The notes below the pieces were generated by a model. The model was not told the origin of the DNA, ran no database searches, and saw only the letters and a list, made by a program, of their open reading frames with translations. Shown here in pieces: positions 14,842 through 20,807 of a stretch of DNA of 20,807 nt (position 1 is the first letter of the stretch; each line of letters starts with the position of its first letter). This DNA comes from Peptostreptococcaceae bacterium (lineage in GTDB: Bacteria > Bacillota > Clostridia > Peptostreptococcales > Peptostreptococcaceae): NCBI GenBank assembly GCA_029983575.1, contig JASBZE010000024.1, positions 1-20,807 of the forward strand, written 5' to 3'. The translations under genes were made by a program, and so were the position numbers.

Positions 14842-16419
14842 TTACTTAACTTCATTTACATTTAAAAAAATATTACCCATAATTGATTCGGGACTCCCCT
14901 CTGATATAAAACTAGTCACAAAAATCTGCTTTTTGATCGCTAGCGGAATATAATACGCTTCCTTAAGTTCCAAATCCTCTACTTGTTCCGAATAGCCCAC
15001 ATATGCCTCAACTGAATCCGAATTTTCTAATTTATTTATAATATCTCTTAACTTCTCATCTTGATAAGCATAAAGTTTGAGATAATATTCTATTTCTGGT
15101 TTTTCGCCGAGACGGTAATCAACTATGGCTAGGTCAAAATTCTTACTTATTAACCTATTTTCATATTCTTTTTCATCCAATTTTATTATATCACATTCAA
15201 AACCTATTTTACGCAGGTTATCCCTTATTATTTCAGATATTCGGAATTTTTCGCTATCGTCTTCTTTTACAATTATATTTAGCTTCATAGTTCCCGAAGT
15301 CTCTTTTTTTAATCTATCAATATCAACAGAGCTGTAGTCATACTTTTTAATTCTTGGTTTTTTTATCACTTCATCGTTTATATGTAGAGGTAGTGTAGTC
15401 TTAGAAGCTAGATTTGCATAACCAATTTTAATTATCTCATCTATGTTTATGGACTTAAAAATTGAATTTCTCACATATGTCTTTTCAAAAACAGGATTAT
15501 TCCCAAATACAACTGATTGAAATACATCGCCCTCAAACTGCCTAATTTTAAATGGCTTTTCTTGAAACAAGCTCAAACTTGCCTTATCAACAATATCCAT
15601 CGAAGAATCTAGAGACCTTATCATTTCCATCCTAGACTTCATATCAGGAACTATTTTAACGTGTATTTTCTCATTGAGAAATTTTATTTTTTTGTGATAT
15701 GCCTTATTTTTTAATAGGATCATATCGCCTCTTGGAACAAAACTATCTACAATATACTTTCCATTGGTTACCAACTTAATTTCCCTAGACCCTGTTTTTG
15801 TATATGCAGAGGAATCTATTTCCGATGGATTTTTTAAGATGGGAAAAAGGAGTGTATATTTATACATTGGTTCAGGTTTATCATAGCTCACTACTAGAGT
15901 CTTTCTATCTCTCGCAACTATTGACCTTATGTTATGAGTCATATACCTATATTTTTTAGATCCGCTCTTACGTATATATTCATAAGATCTTATTACATCG
16001 TAAGAACTCACGAAATCACCATTGGAAAATTTGCAATCCCCTATCGTAACAGTAGCCGTCTTAGCATCTTTACTAATTTCTGATGAAATTGCAATATCTT
16101 CGACAGCTACGTAATTTTTATCCATTTTAAAAAGCCCATCGTTAGCTATAGCCATTATATTGTTATACGATTCATTCTCTGAAGACAGTGGATTTATATC
16201 TTCCGGAAATTCTGCGCTCAATTTTAGTTCTCTGTTGTCTTTTACTTCGTCGACTGTGTCTTTTTTAATAGTGTCTTTATCATCAACAACCTCAGCTGAA
16301 TGTTTATCCTCTAAATCCACATTTTCGTATTCACTTTTATTTTTACATCCTACAAAAGCGGCCGTTACAGTTATTATGAGGAAAAACACAAGTAATTTAT
16401 ATATATTTTTACTTTTCAT
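14842..16419 (-). CDS. Family 5 extracellular solute-binding lipoprotein (OppA-like)
   Basis: The 525-residue protein starts with a lipoprotein signal peptide ending AAFVGC, with Cys25 as the lipidated residue, so it should be anchored outside the membrane. The rest matches peptide/nickel-type family 5 binding proteins in length and pattern (NPLSSENESYNNIMAIANDGLF, then IGDCKFSNGDFVSSYDVIRSYEYI in part, and NIIVKEDDSEKFRISEIIRDNLRKIGF). No permease or ATPase genes accompany it, so it would have to use a transporter encoded elsewhere. Its start overlaps the end of the lytic transglycosylase gene by 11 bases, which suggests translational coupling and possibly uptake of released wall peptides (inference). 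A GTG two codons upstream is an alternative start. The sequence is divergent from well-studied OppA. Confidence 0.8.
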   Translation of the reverse strand: MKSKNIYKLLVFFLIITVTAAFVGCKNKSEYENVDLEDKHSAEVVDDKDTIKKDTVDEVKDNRELKLSAEFPEDINPLSSENESYNNIMAIANDGLFKMDKNYVAVEDIAISSEISKDAKTATVTIGDCKFSNGDFVSSYDVIRSYEYIRKSGSKKYRYMTHNIRSIVARDRKTLVVSYDKPEPMYKYTLLFPILKNPSEIDSSAYTKTGSREIKLVTNGKYIVDSFVPRGDMILLKNKAYHKKIKFLNEKIHVKIVPDMKSRMEMIRSLDSSMDIVDKASLSLFQEKPFKIRQFEGDVFQSVVFGNNPVFEKTYVRNSIFKSINIDEIIKIGYANLASKTTLPLHINDEVIKKPRIKKYDYSSVDIDRLKKETSGTMKLNIIVKEDDSEKFRISEIIRDNLRKIGFECDIIKLDEKEYENRLISKNFDLAIVDYRLGEKPEIEYYLKLYAYQDEKLRDIINKLENSDSVEAYVGYSEQVEDLELKEAYYIPLAIKKQIFVTSFISEGSPESIMGNIFLNVNEVK

Positions 16420-16972
16420 CCTCACCCATCCTTATATATATATTGTCGTACGCTTTTTTATTATTTTTGATTTTTACTACATAATTCTTCGTCTCTTTGA
16501 ACGGTATTTTCTTCGTATCCTCGCCTTTGTTATACCTACCACTCATCATCCATTTTTTAAGATTTCCCGGACCAGCATTATATGCGATTACAACCAGGTC
16601 CGTATCTCCAAACTCCTTATACAATTGCGAAATATACCAACACCCCATTTCAATATTAGTCTTGGGGTCATAAATATCGTATTTTGAATAGCCGAGATTA
16701 ATTGCTGCCCACTCGCTGGTATTATCCATTAGCTGCATTAAACCCTTGGCGTGTTTTTTTGATACTGCCCTTGGATTGAAGTTACTCTCCGCTTTTATAA
16801 TGGCATAAACCAAATTTTTATCGATACCGTATTTTTCAGAGTATTTTTCTACATAATCAGAGTATTTCTGTGGATAGGGAATCTTCATTATATCCTTTTT
16901 TAGCACGATGCCAAAAATAAGGAATAGGGCGAGGATAAAGAATAGTACTTTCTTTTTCAATTCCTTCACCAA
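16409..16972 (-). CDS. Membrane-anchored lytic murein transglycosylase (Slt family)
   Basis: The enzyme cleaves peptidoglycan glycan strands to 1,6-anhydro products at the cell surface. The 187-residue protein has one N-terminal membrane helix or uncleaved signal (about 8-25) and a Slt/goose-lysozyme-type domain (about 36-175) with the catalytic Glu62 in IIKAESNFNPRAVS, then AKGLMQLM and AYNAGPGN. All motifs are intact. The start is uncertain: the longest frame begins at TTG (16972), followed by GTG (16967-16969), and no good upstream binding site is seen; AAGGA lies inside the first codons. It follows coaE by 44 bases and overlaps the solute-binding lipoprotein gene. Confidence 0.87.
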   Translation of the reverse strand: MVKELKKKVLFFILALFLIFGIVLKKDIMKIPYPQKYSDYVEKYSEKYGIDKNLVYAIIKAESNFNPRAVSKKHAKGLMQLMDNTSEWAAINLGYSKYDIYDPKTNIEMGCWYISQLYKEFGDTDLVVIAYNAGPGNLKKWMMSGRYNKGEDTKKIPFKETKNYVVKIKNNKKAYDNIYIRMGEDEK

Positions 16973-17016
16973 TCTATGTCGTCAATTTATTTAAGCACTG
17001 TCAAAATCATATGACA

Positions 17017-17643
17017 TTACTTTGTAGTGAGTTTTATAAACTCATCGCTTTTTTCTATTCTGTTAATTAAATCTTCAACCTCTTTCCTTAGCTTATCTAC
17101 AGTTGAAGAGTTATCTATTGCGTAATCAGAAAGGTAGACCTTTTTATCTTGTGGCATCTGAGATCTTATTCTCCTAAGGCTTTCTTTATCACTTAGTAAA
17201 TCCCTCTTCTTTATCCTCTCTTTTTGGATAAGCTCATCACAGGTAATTACAAGCACCTTATCAGCCATTAAATTGAGTCCACCTTCAAATAACAGTGCCG
17301 CATCGAGTATAACTTTCTCAATACCCGTTTCCATTGCTAGTATCATCCTTTCATTTATCATATTTGAAATGATTGGATGCATGATGGAGTTAAGTTTATT
17401 TAGCTTTTTGTCATCACCAAAAACTATGGGTCCTAGCTTTTTCTTATCGACAATCTTGTTTTCATCAAAAATCTCTTCCCCAAACTCCTCTAGCATCACG
17501 TCGTACAACTCATCCGCCCTTTGAGTGTATATGTCCTTTGTAAGAACATCGGCATCGACGTGATAATATCCAAACTCCTTGAGCATATCGGCAACAGTAC
17601 TCTTGCCGCAGCCGATATTGCCCGTAAGCCCTAGTATAAACAT
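17017..17643 (-). CDS. coaE: Dephospho-CoA kinase
   Basis: CoaE phosphorylates dephospho-CoA in the last step of coenzyme A synthesis. The 208-residue protein begins MFILGLTGNIGCGKST, with the P-loop at 8-16, followed by the typical HVDADVLTKDIY, LNSIMHPIISNMI and DAALLFEGGLNLMADKVLVI segments and a DKESLRRIRSQMP lid region; each is diagnostic. The start is placed at the ATG at 17641-17643 with AAAGGAG just upstream; the binding site overlaps the polA stop region and only 10 bases separate the genes. The polA-coaE order is a common one in Firmicutes. Confidence 0.95.
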   Translation of the reverse strand: MFILGLTGNIGCGKSTVADMLKEFGYYHVDADVLTKDIYTQRADELYDVMLEEFGEEIFDENKIVDKKKLGPIVFGDDKKLNKLNSIMHPIISNMINERMILAMETGIEKVILDAALLFEGGLNLMADKVLVITCDELIQKERIKKRDLLSDKESLRRIRSQMPQDKKVYLSDYAIDNSSTVDKLRKEVEDLINRIEKSDEFIKLTTK

Positions 17644-17653
17644 CTTTACTCCT

Positions 17654-20413
17654 TTACTTAGTCTCAAACCAAGAATTTCCTACATTTACATCTACATCTA
17701 GGTTTACTTTGAGACTTACCGCCCTTTCCATTTCATTTTTTAGAAGTTCCCTTGCCTTGTCAACATCGGACTCATCAACTTCTAAAATCAACTCATCATG
17801 AACCTGAAGTATGAGTTTAGCTTTTAGTTTTTCTTCTTTTAACTTTTTATGAACATTTACCATAGCAATTTTTATTATATCAGCAGCGCTTCCTTGGATT
17901 GGAGCGTTCATGGCTGCCCTTATGCCCCTGTTTCTCTCCAAAAATCTTTTAGATAGAATCTCAGGTATATACCTTCTTCTGTGGAGTATGGTTTCAACAT
18001 AACCGGTTTTTTTTGCATCCGATATTATACCATCCATAAACGCCCTTATCTTTGGATATTTTTCAAAATAGCTGTCTATGTATTTTTTCGCATCAGCAAC
18101 TGGTATATCCAAATCCTTTGAAAGCCCATAGTCGGTCTTTCCGTATATAATTCCAAAGTTTACAGCCTTTGCAGCACTTCTCATCTCGCTCGTAACATCG
18201 TCAAAATTCACTCCAAATACCTTTGAGGCAGTTGTTCTGTGAATATCTTCCTTCTCTTCAAAGGCATGTATCATATTCTCATCTTCAGACATATGGGCTA
18301 AAACCCTGAGCTCCACTTGTGAATAGTCGGCGTCAACTAGTTTAGTCCCATCTTCAGATACAAAAACCTTTCTTAAATTTCTTCCTTCCTCGGTTCTTAC
18401 GGGAATATTTTGCATATTCGGATCAGTAGAAGAAATTCTGCCCGTCGTCGTTATGGTCTGATTGAAATTTGAATGAATTCTTCCGTCCTTTTCATTTATT
18501 AATCCCTTTAACCCTTCAACGTAGGTAGAGTTCAGTTTAGCTATTGTCCTGTATTCTATAAGCTTTTCAACTATCGGATGCTCATCTCTAAGCTTTTCTA
18601 ATACCTCGATATTCGTTGAATAACCAGTCTTTGTCTTTTTAATTACAGGTAACTTTAGCTCTTCAAAAAATACTTCCCCTACTTGCTTAGGAGAGTTTAC
18701 ATTAAAACTTCTTCCTGCCATCTCATACATATCGGATTTTAGTTTTTCTATTATATCGGTAAAATTCGCACCTAGCTCATCTAGCATAGCTTTGTCAACT
18801 TTAATTCCATAGTATTCCATATCACCTAAGACCTCAACCAAAGCCATTTCTATATCATAGAAAAGTTCTTCGATTTTTAAATCCTCAATCCTCAATTTCA
18901 TAATAGGTAATACCCCTACCACTACGCTTATTATATTTTTAAAATACTCATTTAAATCATCCTCTTCTAAATCAGAAAAGTCTTTTTTCTTAGCTCCCTT
19001 TCCCAAAACATCTTCTTCTGACTTTACATTAATATCTGCATATTTAAAGCCTATTGAGTCAAAAGTATATGCAGTCTGAGCTTTTGAGTCCAAAATATAT
19101 TCGGCGATCGCTATATCGAAATTCATGTTCTTCATATGAATGTCATAAGCAAGTAAGCTTATATAGTCCGATTTGATCTCGTAACCATATTTTTTTACCT
19201 TTTCATCTTCAAGAACCTCTTTTAATTGTTCTATATCATCTCCGGATATAGAGTATATATTTTTTGAATCAGGAGAAAAATAAACCTTCAATATTCTTTT
19301 GTCGAGTATATTTCCCTCTTTTACCGCTATCTTTAAATACAAGCTATCAATATCTTTAAGGATTTTTTTCATTTCATCTCTATCGATATCATCTATACTC
19401 TCCAATTTAACTCTCTTGCTTCCACTTGATGAAATAGTGTCGTTTGTAGAGGTTTGTTCTTGGTGTTTATCTTCTTCAGTTTTATTTTCTATTTCCTTTG
19501 TATTATAAGGTTCCGATACTCCTGTTTGTTCGCTGAGCTTTAATTCATCATCTAACTTTAAAAATCTCTTTGTCAATGTGTTAAATGCAAATTCTTTAAA
19601 TTTATTGACAACTTCTTGCCTGTCAAATCCTCCTAAAGTCATATCCTCTATATTAAATTCAATCGGAACATCCCTATAGATAGTGGCTAGTTTTTTACAT
19701 AAAAAAGCCATGTCCTTATCGTTTAATAAATTCTCTTTTTGTTTTCCCTTAATTTGATCGATATTATCGTAAATGCCTTCTATACTAGAAAACTGGGTAA
19801 GCAGTTTAATACCGGTTTTCTCTCCTATACCCTTCACACCTGGAAGATTGTCAGAGCTATCTCCCATCAGAGCTTTTAAATCGACAAACTGCTCCGGTGT
19901 AAGGCTGTAACGCTCTATAACGCCCTCACTATCGTAGGCATCGATGTTTGATATACCTTTTACTGTAAAAAGTATTGTAGTCTTGTCTGAGGCCAGCTGC
20001 AGGGCATCTTTATCCCCAGTTACGACAAAAATTTCATAATCCTCTTTTTCAGCTTCTTTTGAAATAGTTCCTATTATATCATCGGCCTCATAGTTTTCTA
20101 TTTCATATCTCTTAATTTGAAAAGCATCTAACATTTCCCTGAGAGGAGTCAATTGCATCCTTAACTCATCGTCCATCTTTGCTCTTCCGGCCTTGTATTT
20201 TTCGTAATCCTCATGCCTAAAAGTCTTTGAAGACTTATCAAATGCAACACAAAAATGTGTCGGTTTATAATCTTGAATCATCTTAAACATCATACTAGTA
20301 AATCCGTACAAGGCATTAGTTTCAAGTCCTTTGCCGTTATTCATCGGCGGTAGTGCAAAATACGCCCTATATATAACAGAGTTACCATCTATAATCATAA
20401 GTCTTTTTTTCAT
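17654..20413 (-). CDS. polA: DNA polymerase I, proofreading domain apparently inactive
   Basis: This 919-residue repair and Okazaki-fragment polymerase has an N-terminal 5'-3' exonuclease (about 1-290, starting MIIDGNSVIYRAYFAL, with YEADDIIGT, TGDKDALQL and GDSSDNLPGVKGIGEKT), an acidic low-complexity linker (about 300-350), a 3'-5' exonuclease-like domain and the polymerase domain (about 510-919). Polymerase motifs are intact: DADYSQ with Asp696, the O-helix RSAAKAVNFGIIYG with Arg745, Lys749 and Tyr757, and QVHDE with Asp873. In the proofreading domain the DxE of motif I is missing (LYLKIAVKE) and the motif III YxxxD is not found (YFKNIISVVV), so proofreading is probably absent, as in Bacillus and Thermus enzymes. 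The ATG at 20411-20413 follows ACGGAGGA; 15 upstream codons are open but lie in a leader hairpin. It heads the packed group ending at trpS. Confidence 0.95.
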   Translation of the reverse strand: MKKRLMIIDGNSVIYRAYFALPPMNNGKGLETNALYGFTSMMFKMIQDYKPTHFCVAFDKSSKTFRHEDYEKYKAGRAKMDDELRMQLTPLREMLDAFQIKRYEIENYEADDIIGTISKEAEKEDYEIFVVTGDKDALQLASDKTTILFTVKGISNIDAYDSEGVIERYSLTPEQFVDLKALMGDSSDNLPGVKGIGEKTGIKLLTQFSSIEGIYDNIDQIKGKQKENLLNDKDMAFLCKKLATIYRDVPIEFNIEDMTLGGFDRQEVVNKFKEFAFNTLTKRFLKLDDELKLSEQTGVSEPYNTKEIENKTEEDKHQEQTSTNDTISSSGSKRVKLESIDDIDRDEMKKILKDIDSLYLKIAVKEGNILDKRILKVYFSPDSKNIYSISGDDIEQLKEVLEDEKVKKYGYEIKSDYISLLAYDIHMKNMNFDIAIAEYILDSKAQTAYTFDSIGFKYADINVKSEEDVLGKGAKKKDFSDLEEDDLNEYFKNIISVVVGVLPIMKLRIEDLKIEELFYDIEMALVEVLGDMEYYGIKVDKAMLDELGANFTDIIEKLKSDMYEMAGRSFNVNSPKQVGEVFFEELKLPVIKKTKTGYSTNIEVLEKLRDEHPIVEKLIEYRTIAKLNSTYVEGLKGLINEKDGRIHSNFNQTITTTGRISSTDPNMQNIPVRTEEGRNLRKVFVSEDGTKLVDADYSQVELRVLAHMSEDENMIHAFEEKEDIHRTTASKVFGVNFDDVTSEMRSAAKAVNFGIIYGKTDYGLSKDLDIPVADAKKYIDSYFEKYPKIRAFMDGIISDAKKTGYVETILHRRRYIPEILSKRFLERNRGIRAAMNAPIQGSAADIIKIAMVNVHKKLKEEKLKAKLILQVHDELILEVDESDVDKARELLKNEMERAVSLKVNLDVDVNVGNSWFETK

Positions 20414-20426
20414 ATTTCCTCCGTCT

Positions 20427-20455
20427 GTTTTGGATGTATTGTAATTTTCCAAAAC
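20427..20455 (-). promoter_or_regulatory. Leader hairpin just before the polA ribosome binding site
   Basis: On the minus strand GTTTTGGA (20455-20448) pairs with TCCAAAAC (20434-20427), a perfect 8-bp stem with a 13-base loop. It ends a few bases before CGGAGG. No T run follows, so it is not a terminator; it may affect translation initiation or mRNA stability. Confidence 0.5.
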
Positions 20456-20472
20456 CATTACCTACACGTCTA

Positions 20473-20501
20473 TTACGCTAAGCAATCATACCTCAGCGTA
20501 A
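20473..20501 (-). promoter_or_regulatory. Second leader hairpin upstream of polA
   Basis: TTACGCTGAG and CTTAGCGTAA on the minus strand form a 10-bp stem with one G-T pair and a 9-base loop. It lies about 30 bases after the predicted transcription start and has no T run. Confidence 0.5.
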
Positions 20502-20537
20502 AATATATCATCTTTTTTTAAATGTCCGCGTAAGTAT

Positions 20538-20546
20538 ATTATAGCA
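20538..20546 (-). promoter_or_regulatory. Predicted extended -10 promoter of the polA-trpS gene group
   Basis: On the minus strand TGCTATAAT (20546-20538) is a perfect -10 hexamer with the TGn extension, lying just after the tRNA terminator. No convincing -35 is seen. The start would be near 20531, giving a leader of about 118 bases that contains both hairpins. Confidence 0.5.
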
Positions 20547-20566
20547 AATATATCAATTTATTGATA

Positions 20567-20590
20567 CAAAAAAACTCCCATAAAGGGAGT
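20567..20590 (-). terminator. Intrinsic terminator of the tRNA-Leu gene
   Basis: On the minus strand ACTCCC pairs with GGGAGT across a 5-base loop, followed by a run of T (plus-strand A run 20568-20574). It begins 4 bases after the tRNA 3' end. Confidence 0.8.
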
Positions 20591-20593
20591 AAG

Positions 20594-20676
20594 TGCCGAT
20601 GGCCGGACTCGAACCGGCACGATTTGTGGTCGCTTGATTTTGAGTCAAGTGCGTCTGCCTATTCCGCCACATCGGC
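20594..20676 (-). tRNA. tRNA-Leu (anticodon CAA)
   Basis: The 83-base gene folds as a class II tRNA. The acceptor stem is GCCGATG/CATCGGC, the anticodon stem CTTGA/TCAAG holds the loop CTCAAAA giving anticodon CAA (reads UUG), there is an extended variable arm, and the T arm is GCCGG TTCGAGT CCGGC. The discriminator base is A, correct for leucine. CCA is not encoded, so it must be added after RNase Z-type 3' processing. It has its own promoter and terminator. Confidence 0.95.
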
Positions 20677-20694
20677 TTATCACTGACAAAAATT

Positions 20695-20723
20695 ATTTTA
20701 TAACAAATCTAAATACTTGTCAA
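20695..20723 (-). promoter_or_regulatory. Promoter of the tRNA-Leu gene
   Basis: On the minus strand a perfect TTGACA (20723-20718), a 17-base spacer and TAAAAT (20700-20695) are present. Transcription would begin about 12 bases before the mature tRNA 5' end. Confidence 0.8.
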
Positions 20724-20807
20724 TGATATTTTTAATTTTATTTTACATAAGAGTCTTAGTTGTCAAGACATATGTTACACCTACCACAAAAAAATACAGT
20801 TTTTTTG

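Noticed and set aside
20414..20458. 15-residue N-terminal extension of DNA polymerase I
   Set aside because: CGGAGG before the inner ATG, the family start KKRLMIIDGN, and the leader hairpin within the extra codons all favour the inner start.
20786..20806. A7/T7 inverted repeat at the right edge as a terminator
   Set aside because: The stem is A-T only and cut by the window end, so it cannot be judged.

Overview
The window looks like chromosomal DNA from a low-GC Gram-positive anaerobe of the Clostridia/Tissierellia type. The signs are very A+T-rich intergenic DNA, strong AGGAGG-type ribosome binding sites, a CWB2-type surface protein, an RNase Z, a lipoprotein solute-binding protein and a DNA polymerase I with a decayed proofreading domain. 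The exact genus cannot be read from the sequence alone. No phage, transposon, CRISPR array or IS element is visible. Nearly all genes are ordinary housekeeping genes, and most lie on the minus strand.

Left part (1-5.8 kb): a CWB2/transglutaminase-like secreted protein (minus) whose frame continues for 27 codons past its stop; a 451-base divergent gap; recX with a translationally coupled 29-residue membrane microprotein (plus); a long inverted repeat; ribonuclease Z (minus); and a divergent class V aminotransferase (plus). Terminators facing each other separate the aminotransferase from the next gene.

Middle (5.8-11 kb): an S1-domain protein with a long charged helix between its S1 domains, a DUF1846 protein, and the three-gene group NfeD - SPFH/band-7 - unknown 116-residue protein, all on the minus strand. 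The 270-base gap upstream of the DUF1846 gene holds the most interesting signal. It contains a complete plus-strand transcription unit (promoter, structured body, intrinsic terminator) that looks like a small RNA of about 113 nt. Its predicted apical loop and upper stem carry a 24-nt segment perfectly complementary to the predicted 5' end of the divergently transcribed DUF1846 mRNA. An inverted repeat sits between the two divergent promoters.

Right part (11-20.8 kb): nnrD/nnrE fusion (NAD(P)H-hydrate repair), then a closely spaced minus-strand group read in the order polA - coaE - lytic transglycosylase - family 5 solute-binding lipoprotein - CopZ-like metal chaperone - mtnN - trpS, ending at a strong hairpin terminator after trpS. 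Upstream of polA are an extended -10 promoter, two leader hairpins, and a tRNA-Leu(CAA) gene with its own promoter and terminator.

Several start codons were moved inward from the longest open frame to the ATG with a good ribosome binding site (rnz, DUF1846, nnrDE, copZ-like, coaE, polA, and the solute-binding protein).
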